Shown here: positions 52,331 to 61,097 of the stretch, one piece after another | How positions within the stretch are numbered: position 1 is the stretch's first letter | Layout of the letters: each line of letters opens with the position of its first letter | Origin: Neolewinella aquimaris | Lineage (GTDB): Bacteria; Bacteroidota; Bacteroidia; Chitinophagales; Saprospiraceae | NCBI RefSeq assembly: GCF_014197245.1 | Contig: NZ_JACIFF010000001.1 | Coordinates: 744,001 to 808,000 of the forward strand | Reading direction: 5' to 3' | DNA length: 64,000 bases | The notes under the pieces: generated by a model | Database searches by the model: none | Told to the model about the DNA's origin: nothing | What the model saw: only the letters and a program-made list of their open reading frames with translations | Translations under genes and position numbers: made by a program

Positions 52331-54547
52331 TTAGAAGCCGTAGCGCACCACGCCCCGCAGGGACAAGGGCGCCCCCGGAGTAAAGTGGATCTCCTCAACG
52401 GCGGCGGGTTCCTCGAACAAGCGGGACGTCGTGGCAAACTGGGTTTCGAGCCAGTCGGCGTCCAGTAGGTTTTCCACGATTAAGCCGATGGTAACGGGAC
52501 CGAAGCGGTAGTTCGCATTCGCATCGATCAGGGTGTATCCATCGGCAACAATGGAGTTGTCCTCGTTGGCCGGCCGGTCGCGGATGTAGCGGTACCGAAT
52601 CCCTCCGGACAGCCGGCTGCGGAGTACTGTCACGCCGCCCGTGCTCGTCAGATCGGGCGCCAGGGGGATGTAGTTCGCTCCTTCCGGATCGTTGACGCTA
52701 CGGGCAAAGGCGTAGTTGATATCGGCATCGGCAAAGAGCCAGTCGGTAAATTGGTAGCGGAGGCCCAGGTCGACTCCCATGCGGCGACTCTCCCCACTCG
52801 GCTCAACGATACCCGCATCTCCGACGTACACGAACTCCTGTTCCAGAAAGAGGTACCAGAGCGCGGCATTCAGGAAGAGTCGACCGGTAGGCCGGTAAAT
52901 TCCGCCCAGATCGGCGCCGTAGGCAGCGGGCAGAATTTTATCGGCCGTCTGATCGATGACCACCCGCGTATCGTTGGCGTGGAAACCCATCCCGGTTTTC
53001 AGGTACAGTTGCAGGTCACTGCTCGCCGTGTACAGAAAATTTAGCTTCGGGCTCACGGCAAGCTTGCGCTGCTCCTGCCGGTCGTAGGTGGGCTGTAACA
53101 TGTCGACGTAATCGAAGGTAAAATGGTCCAGACGTACGGCCGGATTAATGAGCCACCGGCCAAACTCCAGGTCGGCCCCGACGTAGGAGAATAGATTGGT
53201 CTCGTCGGTATCCCCGAGCTGTAGTCGCTCGAGTACTTCCCGCCGGTTCTTGGTGCGGCTCAGTTCGCTACCATCGATGTTGTCGTACCGCAGCCCGATG
53301 CCGGCCTTTAGGCGGCTCTCCTCGCCACCAAAATTGAAGCTTTTGTTAAGTTCCGACGTCAGGCCGAAGGTTTGCCGGTCCTCGAGCTGGCGAATTTGGT
53401 CGCCGTTCACCGGGTCCTCCAGGAAGAAGGTGAAATTGGAATACAACTCGAAGTCGTAGCGGCTGTAGTATGCGTTTGTCTTGACGTAGGTCCTTCGATC
53501 CACGACCCGCGTAAACTCCGCGATCAGATTGCTCCGACTGGTGAAGCCCCCCTCCGTATCGTCGATGGCCCCAAACCGTCCGATGCGTCCGCTCTCGACG
53601 GCCCGCAGGGGGATTTGACCGGACGCGTCCCACTTGCTGGCGAAGTGGGAAGCCAGGAGGGACACTTTACTACCGTTTTCCAGCTCCGCAGTGTACCGTC
53701 CCATCAGGTTAAGGCGACTGAAGTGTTGACTGGATTCAAAGGGGCCGTCCGACAACGTATACTCCGTGGCGAAATAGGCATTGCTGCGTTCCCGGTTCAG
53801 CAGGTCGAAGAGGCCTACGGTGCGCAGGGTGTTGAAGGAACCCATTTCCGCGGTTACCAGCGACTGATCAAGCTTCTCCTTGAGGGAGAAATCTACGAAT
53901 CCGGCCGTAGCGAAATTGCCCCGGTCGGCGTAGTACGGCCCCTTGCCGTAATCGATTTCTTCAATAGTCTCGGGAATGAGGAAGTGCAGGTCGGCGTATC
54001 CCTGTCCGTGGGCGTGGCTAACGTTGTTCACCGGCATCCCCTCGACGCTGATGGCCACGTCCGTACCGTGGTCGATGTCGAACCCCCGCAGAAATATTTG
54101 CTCGGCCTTTCCCCCGCCGGCGTGCTGGCCGATCAGCAGGCCCGGTACCCGCCGCAGCACCTCCTGTGCCGAATTTACCGGCCGTAGGCGGGCGTCGATA
54201 TCCGCCACCACATCGAGGGAAGCGAGGGAGGGACGCACCGTGACAGCAGCCAGGTTAAAAAAGGATTCTTGGAGTATGACTTTCACCTCCTGATCAGTGC
54301 TCGTAACACCGATTATGGCGGTTTTAAACCCCAGGTAAGAGACCTGCAGGGAATCACCTGTCCGCACGCTATCCAGTCGGAATTGCCCCAGTTCATTCGT
54401 GTGAGTGTGGTGCTCCGACCCGAGCCGCAGGACGTATGCTCCGACGGCGGGACTCCGGTCGTCGGTCACCACGCGACCGTGTACGGTCTGGGCAGTGAGG
54501 ATTGAGCAAGAAAGCAAAGCGAAGAACAGAAAGTAGAGTTGCTTCAT
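52331..54547 (-). CDS. TonB-dependent outer-membrane receptor
   Basis: The start at 54547 gives 738 residues with a signal (MKQLYFLFFALLSCSILTAQ). A carboxypeptidase-regulatory-like domain follows (HGRVVTDDRSPAVGAYVLRLG..VSYLGFKTA). Next comes the plug (about 110-225; NSAQEVLRRVPGLLIGQHAGGGKAEQIFLRGFDIDHGTDVAISVEGMPVN) and the 22-strand-type barrel ending SLRGVVRYGF. The length and the plug's R-G-F-D-x-D-H-G-T-D motif fit siderophore or small-ligand receptors more than SusC glycan importers, which are about 1000 residues. No SusD gene accompanies it. It may import the products of the adjacent sulfatases and glycosidases, or an unrelated ligand. Confidence 0.9.
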   Translation of the reverse strand: MKQLYFLFFALLSCSILTAQTVHGRVVTDDRSPAVGAYVLRLGSEHHTHTNELGQFRLDSVRTGDSLQVSYLGFKTAIIGVTSTDQEVKVILQESFFNLAAVTVRPSLASLDVVADIDARLRPVNSAQEVLRRVPGLLIGQHAGGGKAEQIFLRGFDIDHGTDVAISVEGMPVNNVSHAHGQGYADLHFLIPETIEEIDYGKGPYYADRGNFATAGFVDFSLKEKLDQSLVTAEMGSFNTLRTVGLFDLLNRERSNAYFATEYTLSDGPFESSQHFSRLNLMGRYTAELENGSKVSLLASHFASKWDASGQIPLRAVESGRIGRFGAIDDTEGGFTSRSNLIAEFTRVVDRRTYVKTNAYYSRYDFELYSNFTFFLEDPVNGDQIRQLEDRQTFGLTSELNKSFNFGGEESRLKAGIGLRYDNIDGSELSRTKNRREVLERLQLGDTDETNLFSYVGADLEFGRWLINPAVRLDHFTFDYVDMLQPTYDRQEQRKLAVSPKLNFLYTASSDLQLYLKTGMGFHANDTRVVIDQTADKILPAAYGADLGGIYRPTGRLFLNAALWYLFLEQEFVYVGDAGIVEPSGESRRMGVDLGLRYQFTDWLFADADINYAFARSVNDPEGANYIPLAPDLTSTGGVTVLRSRLSGGIRYRYIRDRPANEDNSIVADGYTLIDANANYRFGPVTIGLIVENLLDADWLETQFATTSRLFEEPAAVEEIHFTPGAPLSLRGVVRYGF

Positions 54548-54673
54548 GGGGTCATTTACGGAAAGCCGGGGCTTCTGGGTTGTAGGGTAGGCCAAATTTA
54601 GGCCTACAAATTGACTTGCCTGCGGGCTCAGCAAGCGGCAGCGGATGGAATAGACATCATCAAGGAGGCGGCC

Positions 54674-54695
54674 AGTAGCGACGGCTTCAGCCGTC
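54674..54695. repeat. Dispersed palindromic element, copy 1
   Basis: AGTAGC followed by GACGGCTTCAGCCGTC, a 7-bp stem with 2-base loop. An identical copy is at 57831-57852. The two copies bracket the HAD gene and the truncated paralog. Confidence 0.65.
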
Positions 54696-54764
54696 AAGCT
54701 GTCAGACTTACTCCCCTAAAGACCCCACATTTGACGAGCGCTTTCTTCGAAGGGCACCCCACCA

Positions 54765-56801
54765 TCATTTACGGATAAAACCTAAATGCAACTGAACGAA
54801 ACGTTTTGCATACTGCCTTTTTTCCCTCAACTTTTCTCTGCTGACGTATTTCTTAATAACATTCAGAAAGTTGAGCCGGGGATCAAGCTGAATTAACATT
54901 CTTGGAAGTAATGGGCTCCGCGAGTAAGACCCGTTAAACCACTGGGTATAGGAATTTCTTTGCTTCCTACTGGATATGATATAGCTTAATGCCTGTAAAA
55001 CATTAAATGGCGGAGCAAATATACGACTATTGGATTCCTCGATATTACCACTATAGAAGAGATCCCCGAGCGTAGCGGCCACTTCTGGGGTAGCATCCTC
55101 CAACATCTCGATGAGTATGGGGGTAATCGCTGCATAATTGGTCTCAACGCTAGGATAGGCAACTAAGGATTGACTAAGCGTACGGGAAAAAGTCCGGATA
55201 CCCTTTTTATAGTCATCCAACCCCCATTCCTCCAAATGTACAGAAGGGGCTTTTAGTACTGCCTCGAATTGTCCGGTATCATTTTTTTGGTAACGTAGCG
55301 TTGTCCCATGTTCACACTGCAAAATCATTTCAAGAATGGGCCCACTTCCAGCCCTAGTGGACGGAAACATATAGGCTGGCACTTTTCTATTTTCTGGAGA
55401 AGTATATGCACTATAATAGGTTACCGCCAAATAGTAGGATGTCAGTTTGAAATCAGGTTTTTTACTTTTTAGAATCCTGAATATAGCATCCTGGAGCGTT
55501 CCCCTCCACCCTATATCAATAAAACCAATACGTTCGTCCCGTAGAAGCCCTTCCTGCTCGAAATAGCCAACGACAGCCTCGCGGTAATTTTTTGCCGCTG
55601 ACTCGACCTTGGCCTTGAGGGTAGTATTACCCAGCAGTTCGTTTTGTAAATGCTGTACTAATGTATTGGTGAGTCGATTATCCAATCCGTTGCTGACAAG
55701 GGATTGCCTTAAATCTTCATCAAGATAATTCATCAGTACACTTGCTTCTAAATGCAAACGTTTTGCGACAACGTTAAACGTGATCACATTATCCATCTCC
55801 TGGAATATCCAGTGAAAGCTACTCTTTGTCAGGCAAAATATCGACGCGAAATAAGTCGACTGTCTAGAGGTATATAAATAGCGAATTTCAATGTTGTAAT
55901 TATAACAGGCTATAATTTCTTCCGCAATAATTTTCAACAGATAGCCATCACGCGCCAGGAAGTAGAGCCGTTTAATCCCCTCGTTAACGGCCTGTTTTAG
56001 CGAATCGTGGACGAAGCCATAAAACATAGGTCCCATGAAACTTGCCCCGAGCCGGTAAGACGGTTTTAAATCATAGCCCTGCAGCCGTGTTTGCTTGCTG
56101 GCACCGACAAAAAGTTGCAGGAATAAATTCTGTTCTTCCCTGAAGTAACTTTTTTCAATTTTACTCAATAAGGAGTCCTGGTAAAATTGATAATTCACCC
56201 CTGTTCGTTTAGCCATCACACAGTCGCTGGTGAAATTATCACCAGTATGGATAAGCGACGAGGGCTGAATTTTCCGGTCATTGCAGACATGGCTAAACAA
56301 AGTTCCGTCGGATTTGCGCATCTTCAGTGTAGAAGACAAATACAGGGGTAGGGAACACAAGCGAGAGTCAGCCCTTTTGAGCATCTTCATAATAACGACC
56401 TCACTGAGATACATATCCGAAATCAGCAGGACGTTGTGTCCAGAATCGATGATATCCATCACTCTGGAAATATTCTCCGGTATGGGACAACAAATTTCAA
56501 TCTCGATAGCCTCTTCCAATGCTTGAAGCAGTTCGAGGTGCTCGGTCCTAAACTGGGGAAAATTTGATCCCAAAGCCGTATATATCTCGCTAAGCGTGAT
56601 CTCAGGATAAGCAGATGTCTTGTTAGCTACTTTTTGCGCATGTATCCTCAGGTTGACGAATTCGTCAATAAAGTAATTAGGGAATTCCAATTCCGTCACT
56701 CCCCTGAGTTTCTCTCTCATTGCAACAAAAACACCCTTATCATTGGCTAATTTCCGCGAAATTAATGTGTCAAAAATATCAAAAGAGTAGGTGTGCATCA
56801 T
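54765..56801 (-). CDS. HAD-superfamily hydrolase, two-domain COG5610-like
   Basis: 678 residues, cytoplasmic. Motif I is SFDIFDTLISR (Asp8 nucleophile, DxFDT variant). Motif II is LLISDMYLS. Motif IV is HTGDNFTSDCVMA. A second conserved part begins LYFLARDGYLL..YLYTSRQSTYF (about 275-325) and includes RIGFIDIGWRGTLQDAI, as in large HAD proteins found in surface-polysaccharide clusters. The reaction is unknown, probably a phosphatase or a sugar-phosphate/glycosyl-transfer function. Its composition is AT-rich compared with neighbours (a sampled line, 55801-55860, has 25 GC of 60), suggesting transfer. The start codon overlaps the stop of the upstream truncated frame as ATGA, suggesting translational coupling; the second codon is also ATG. 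Confidence 0.82.
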   Translation of the reverse strand: MMHTYSFDIFDTLISRKLANDKGVFVAMREKLRGVTELEFPNYFIDEFVNLRIHAQKVANKTSAYPEITLSEIYTALGSNFPQFRTEHLELLQALEEAIEIEICCPIPENISRVMDIIDSGHNVLLISDMYLSEVVIMKMLKRADSRLCSLPLYLSSTLKMRKSDGTLFSHVCNDRKIQPSSLIHTGDNFTSDCVMAKRTGVNYQFYQDSLLSKIEKSYFREEQNLFLQLFVGASKQTRLQGYDLKPSYRLGASFMGPMFYGFVHDSLKQAVNEGIKRLYFLARDGYLLKIIAEEIIACYNYNIEIRYLYTSRQSTYFASIFCLTKSSFHWIFQEMDNVITFNVVAKRLHLEASVLMNYLDEDLRQSLVSNGLDNRLTNTLVQHLQNELLGNTTLKAKVESAAKNYREAVVGYFEQEGLLRDERIGFIDIGWRGTLQDAIFRILKSKKPDFKLTSYYLAVTYYSAYTSPENRKVPAYMFPSTRAGSGPILEMILQCEHGTTLRYQKNDTGQFEAVLKAPSVHLEEWGLDDYKKGIRTFSRTLSQSLVAYPSVETNYAAITPILIEMLEDATPEVAATLGDLFYSGNIEESNSRIFAPPFNVLQALSYIISSRKQRNSYTQWFNGSYSRSPLLPRMLIQLDPRLNFLNVIKKYVSREKLREKRQYAKRFVQLHLGFIRK

Positions 56802-57037
56802 ATCTTGTATTTAAAACAGCAAGCAAAAGAAGGGAGGATATCGGATACAAATACACCCTTCCTCCAAGCCGTTACTACGGAGGAATAATGACTCCCGTTT
56901 TTCGTCGACCCATTCCGCATCGGCGTACCGGGTTGGATGTCGATCACCCTTTCCGTGTAGGTGGACAATGGACCATACAGGGAGCCGGTAGGCGTGGCAA
57001 ACAGGCCTGAATAACAGGTACGTGCACAAACATTCAT
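56798..57037 (-). pseudogene. Truncated duplicate of the N-terminus of the 57923-60991 T9SS protein
   Basis: The 79-codon frame begins MNVCARTC and continues ..LYGPLSTYTERVIDI. The intact gene begins MNVCARSC and continues ..LYGQFPAFTDGVIDM. DNA similarity extends upstream of both starts, through an identical AAAATTGCAAAAGCAATTTT hairpin (57071-57090; 61022-61041) to TATGGTTTAGTCG. After about 50 codons the similarity fades. The frame ends by overlapping the HAD gene start. The frame no longer encodes a signal peptide of normal hydrophobicity. It is best seen as a decayed paralog that may still serve as leader and promoter for the HAD gene. Confidence 0.75.
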
Positions 57038-57070
57038 TTGGGGTGGCTGATCGGTGGTGGGGCTTTAGGT

Positions 57071-57090
57071 AAAATTGCAAAAGCAATTTT
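57071..57090. promoter_or_regulatory. AT-rich hairpin upstream of the truncated duplicate
   Basis: AAAATTGC-AAAA-GCAATTTT lies 33 bases before the leader ATG and is identical to the element in front of the intact gene. Conservation in otherwise diverged upstream DNA suggests a regulatory or transcript-end role. Confidence 0.5.
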
Positions 57091-57418
57091 GTTGTGAACG
57101 TTTTACCAAGGGTGGTAAATTATGTGAGGTTATAGTTTTATGGTTTAGTCGGCGGTCGTGCGAAGGCTGGAAGCGCTCTTCAGGATGACCACACTCAACT
57201 TTCATACGTCGCTGGATACACCAAGGTTCGGTACGCTCCGGCAAGGACCGCGACCGATCCACTGTTCTATAGCGGGCATGAGCCTCGCTTAGCCTTGAAC
57301 GGCCATTGCACCTGCGTTCCCGCAAAAAAGGCGAGGGCGGCGGCGCGCGGGAGCAGGGCAAAACGGACAACGAGCAAACATTTGCTTCTTTCTAGTTGGA
57401 GCCCTCTCCATAATCCAA

Positions 57419-57757
57419 GGTTGAGGCTTTCTAAGCCGACCCAGTACTGCTTGAGTTCCAGGGTCGCCCTAGAAGGGCTCATCCTAACTTAAGGTTGAGG
57501 CTTTCTAAGCCGACCCTGCACTGCCCATGTTTCAGGGTCGCCCTTGAAGGGCTCATCCTTTTCTCTTTCCGAGCCCACCCTGCACTGCCCGTCTACCTAG
57601 GTCGCCATACAAGGGGGAATGCAAGGTTGAGGCTTTCTAAGCCGACCCTGCACTGCCCATGTTTCAGGGTCGCCCTAGAAGGGCTCATCCTTTTCTTTTT
57701 CCGAGCCCACCCTGCACTGCCCGTCTACCAGGGTCGCCCTAGAAGGGCTCATCCTTT
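57419..57757. repeat. Tandem intergenic repeat array (about 131-bp and 65-bp periods)
   Basis: GGTTGAGGCTTTCTAAGCCG starts at 57419, 57494 and 57625. Each is followed by CCCTGCACTGCCC-type sequence and GGGTCGCCCT(A/T)GAAGGGCTC. Half-units starting CGAGCCCACCCTGCACTGCC alternate with the full ones. Short stems (GAGGCTTTCTAAGCC; GCCCTAGAAGGGC) recur. Open frames through it are repeat artefacts. Confidence 0.85.
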
Positions 57758-57830
57758 CCTTGCTGCGCCTTGCGCCGATGAGGCCCTGCACCCGCGTCCC
57801 CGCAAAAAGAAAATGGGCGACGATGCGGTC

Positions 57831-57852
57831 AGTAGCGACGGCTTCAGCCGTC
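57831..57852. repeat. Dispersed palindromic element, copy 2
   Basis: Identical to 54674-54695, including the GACGGCTTCAGCCGTC palindrome. It lies 71 bases beyond the stop end of the T9SS protein gene. Confidence 0.65.
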
Positions 57853-57922
57853 CCGCTGCAACGATGTTAATGAAATATAAGCGATCATACATCCCGTAAT
57901 GCAGGGTCCTCCCCTACGAAAA

Positions 57923-60900
57923 CTATCCCCCCACGATCAGTACACGCACCGTTCCCCCGACCCGGCTACTTCCACCCCGAATCCGTAAAAAGTACACGCC
58001 GGGGGATAATCCGGCAGTATTGATGGACGTAGTGGACCCAATGAAATTACCGGATTGCACCGCCCGACCGTCGGAACTGAGTAGCTGATAGCGGTAGCGG
58101 TCCGTGGCGGGCAATTCAATTTGCAGCGGTCTTCCGGACGCAATAGGATTGGGATACAGGGAGATCGGGAGCTTGTCGGGTCTGGTTTCAACTACGGCGG
58201 TGGGCTTGCCCTGGGAATGCTGGCCGAAATCCAGCACATACACTTCCCGACCGTAGATCGAACCACCGCTGATGTATACGAAGCGGTTTCCGGCCCGGAC
58301 GATAGCGGAAACTTCGTATTTTGAGAGGTACGGTTGAAGGACATCGCCGGTATGCACATTCACAACTTGAGGCCGATTCCTTACACCGCTTTCTTGAAGA
58401 ATAAAAACCAGGCTGTCGAGTACGGTGAGATTCGATTTCGGAAACACGATCTCTCGGTCGAGGCCACCAATCAACCGGGTTACCTCACCGGTAGGAAGAT
58501 GAACCCTCCACAGGGAAGCTCCATAATTGAAAGTGGTAAAGATTAGTGTGGTATCGTCTACCGTGGTCAGTTCCTGGATCCCTTTTCCGGTCATTTCTAC
58601 GAACGGTTGGGCCGTACGGCTTCCCGTTGGAACCCGGAAGAGCGTATCCCGATCCGTGTAGTAAGTCGTGCCGGCGATGTGAACGGGCGAGAACCAAAAC
58701 CACGATGAATTGGTATTTATCGGCAGCATGTCCTCCCCCTCCCGGATATAGTAACTACCCGCAATTTCTGCGGCGCGGTCGGCGTCGGCCAACCGAAAGG
58801 ACACGACGCCGACCGAGCCCGTCATTTCGTACGGAAACAAATTTGGTCCTATACCCGAGAAATCCGCATAGTAGTTCGTACCGGCGGACGAGCCGTCACT
58901 TCGCCAGATTTCCCAATTGCCCTGATTATAGCAGGGGAAATAGAGCGCCGTCCCCGTCGAAGCGATAATGGGTTTGAGGTAGTACCCGTGGGGTATCCGC
59001 CCCGGACCACCGTCCACACTTATCACTTCCGTCGCCTCCCCGGTTTGTCCGTCTAGCCGGATCAGCCGGAAGCGTCCCGGTAGGTTACCACTTCCGTCTT
59101 CACCGCTGAGGTAGTAAAAATGATCGCCAAAGGTCTGCAGCGGAGATTTAGCCGGATATGCCAGTGGAGGAAGCTTGCGCGTTCCGGCCTTCGTACCATC
59201 CGTGAAGTAGTAAGCTTTGTTATTGCGACTGCCATAGACCACCGATCGATCGGTACCCTCCAAGGAACTCACACGCAGAGAGGCATCTCCGGCGAAAAGC
59301 GGCTCGTACTGACAACCCGTCGCCGACCCATACACCACCTCTCCGTGAACAAAGTAGGCGGCGTCTCCCCCGGCGCGAAGTCCATCGACGGTGGCACTTC
59401 CAGTGTGGGGGTACAGGTCCTGATAAATTTGCGTTTCCCCGTTTAGGAGATTAAAACTCAGGATAGCTTCTCCCACCGCCTCGTCGACGCCTATACCGTA
59501 CAACCGGTCACCGGATTGTACGAATGCCCCGGTCTCCAGCGAGGGCCAGCCGGTATCGGCGGTTGCTGACTGGAAGGTGGGGTAAATACGAACGGAATTT
59601 TTATAATAAACAATAGCTACGTCTTCATTTATTCCCCCGAATTTCCCTGCAGCGGTCACCACAATGCCTTCATCCAGTTTTATGCTACCGGTCAGTTGAG
59701 TAAATGGAGCGAGCATATCGAGCTTTTCCGTACCCCGGCGATGCACGTAAAGCCCCTTATCGGATCGCCGATTGATTACGAACAGTTGGGTGGCGGTCGG
59801 TAGGTAAGTCGGAGCATTGCCACTTTTATCAATCGGTACGTCGATACGTTCCAGCTCTCCCGTCGGGCTAAGAAAATAGAAGGAATCGTCCTTGTAGCTT
59901 TCGTTGGTAGAAAAGTACAGGCTACCGTCCTCCAACTGAGCGATGTGCTGCACCCCCCACTTGTCGTAGCTTATCTCCCGCCCCGTTAGATCTACGAGCA
60001 GCTGCGTGCCGAGTGAGTCTCCCGTACTACTCCATAGTTGCGGCGAGTCGGGCGATCCGGCACGGAAAATTAGGAAGGAGTCCGTGCTGATCGATTGTAC
60101 CGGATTAGCTGCAGCAAGGGCATACGTTCCCTCCGGTGTACCGTCGGTGCGCCAGAGTTCCCGTTCCCCGTTCGCCAGAAAAGCATTAAATAATAGAGCC
60201 CCCCGGACTACGTATAGTTTCGTCCCGGTGAAGTAGGGTCTCCGCTCTTCCGGTAGGTGGTCAAAACTGATTTGACGGGTTCCGTCCACGGTTCCGTCAC
60301 TTACGTAAAGCTCTCGGTTATAATTGGCGAAATAGATTCTTTCGCCGGAGGGGATAAGTTGGGTTAGGTTATTCCTGTCTTCGTACAGAAGTCGGGTTCC
60401 GTCGGACGTACCGTCAGTGATGGCAAGTCCGCCCAGGGTAACATACACAAAACTGTCCCCCAACGTGGTGTAAAGGGGGCTGCCGGCGCCCATCCCGCGG
60501 GGTAATTCCCGCAGGCTGGACGGGTCGTTCCCGATAGCGAACAGGCGCATTCGGTCCTCCAGCAATTTCCGGCCGTCGGCGAAGGTGTGGAGGTGCTGCA
60601 ACCTTCCCTCGACCAACCGCGTGGTATCGAAGGTAGTCGGATCGAGGTGGTAGGTAAACTCCGTGTTCCAGGTGCCCTCGCCGCGATAAAGCATCAGACC
60701 ACCGGCGTACCTCCCGGAGATGCGGCCGTTGAGGCCGGCGTCCGCCACGACGGTATCCAACTGTCGGCCATCAAAGTAGAAGATGCCATTGGGATCGAAA
60801 TCACGGAAGCTGTAGTAGAAGCTTCCGGGAGCGTCTCCCGGATAGAAGTTCGGCACCCCGAAATGGGCCCTCAACCGGGGACGCTGGTTCATGTCAATCA

Positions 60901-60991
60901 CCCCATCCGTAAAGGCGGGAAATTGACCGTACAAAAAGGTGAAGAGGGCAACAAACAAGAACGTAAGACAACTACGAGCACAAACATTCAT
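57923..60991 (-). CDS. T9SS-exported protein with ELWRTDGT-type repeats
   Basis: 1022 residues with a signal (about 8-22, LTFLFVALFTFLYGQ). The body has many beta-propeller-like repeats with recurring (L/I)W(R/S)(T/S)(D/T)G(T/S)..GT motifs, for example ELWRTDGTPEGT, ELYVSDGTVDGT and EIWRSDGSSAGT. This is the pattern common in Bacteroidota proteins annotated as ELWxxDGT repeat proteins. The C-terminal 80 residues form a type A T9SS sorting domain (ISLYPNPI..LQIELPATDRYRYQLLSSDGRAV..LSPGVYFLRI), so it should be cell-surface attached or released. Function is unknown. A decayed partial copy of its 5' end precedes the HAD gene at 56798-57037. Confidence 0.88.
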   Translation of the reverse strand: MNVCARSCLTFLFVALFTFLYGQFPAFTDGVIDMNQRPRLRAHFGVPNFYPGDAPGSFYYSFRDFDPNGIFYFDGRQLDTVVADAGLNGRISGRYAGGLMLYRGEGTWNTEFTYHLDPTTFDTTRLVEGRLQHLHTFADGRKLLEDRMRLFAIGNDPSSLRELPRGMGAGSPLYTTLGDSFVYVTLGGLAITDGTSDGTRLLYEDRNNLTQLIPSGERIYFANYNRELYVSDGTVDGTRQISFDHLPEERRPYFTGTKLYVVRGALLFNAFLANGERELWRTDGTPEGTYALAAANPVQSISTDSFLIFRAGSPDSPQLWSSTGDSLGTQLLVDLTGREISYDKWGVQHIAQLEDGSLYFSTNESYKDDSFYFLSPTGELERIDVPIDKSGNAPTYLPTATQLFVINRRSDKGLYVHRRGTEKLDMLAPFTQLTGSIKLDEGIVVTAAGKFGGINEDVAIVYYKNSVRIYPTFQSATADTGWPSLETGAFVQSGDRLYGIGVDEAVGEAILSFNLLNGETQIYQDLYPHTGSATVDGLRAGGDAAYFVHGEVVYGSATGCQYEPLFAGDASLRVSSLEGTDRSVVYGSRNNKAYYFTDGTKAGTRKLPPLAYPAKSPLQTFGDHFYYLSGEDGSGNLPGRFRLIRLDGQTGEATEVISVDGGPGRIPHGYYLKPIIASTGTALYFPCYNQGNWEIWRSDGSSAGTNYYADFSGIGPNLFPYEMTGSVGVVSFRLADADRAAEIAGSYYIREGEDMLPINTNSSWFWFSPVHIAGTTYYTDRDTLFRVPTGSRTAQPFVEMTGKGIQELTTVDDTTLIFTTFNYGASLWRVHLPTGEVTRLIGGLDREIVFPKSNLTVLDSLVFILQESGVRNRPQVVNVHTGDVLQPYLSKYEVSAIVRAGNRFVYISGGSIYGREVYVLDFGQHSQGKPTAVVETRPDKLPISLYPNPIASGRPLQIELPATDRYRYQLLSSDGRAVQSGNFIGSTTSINTAGLSPGVYFLRIRGGSSRVGGTVRVLIVGG

Positions 60992-61021
60992 ACGGGGCGG
61001 CGGATTGGGGGGGGGGTTAGG

Positions 61022-61041
61022 AAAATTGCAAAAGCAATTTT
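61022..61041. promoter_or_regulatory. AT-rich hairpin upstream of the T9SS protein gene
   Basis: AAAATTGC-AAAA-GCAATTTT lies 30 bases before the ATG at 60991, the same place as in the truncated duplicate. The surrounding CATAATTTTCC on the minus strand is a weak match to a Bacteroidota -7 element. Confidence 0.5.
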
Positions 61042-61097
61042 GGTAAGAACGTGGGAATGGGGTTGGAAAATTATGTGGGGGTATAGCCTTTATGGTT

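Noticed and set aside
39768-54547. Calling the sulfatase/galactonate region a canonical Sus-type polysaccharide utilisation locus
   Set aside because: There is no SusD homologue, the TonB receptor is short and lacks SusC-like length, and no hybrid two-component or ECF regulator is in the locus.
57495-57899. 134-codon frame in the tandem repeat region
   Set aside because: It arises from repeat units in one frame; the translated repeats have no natural protein character.
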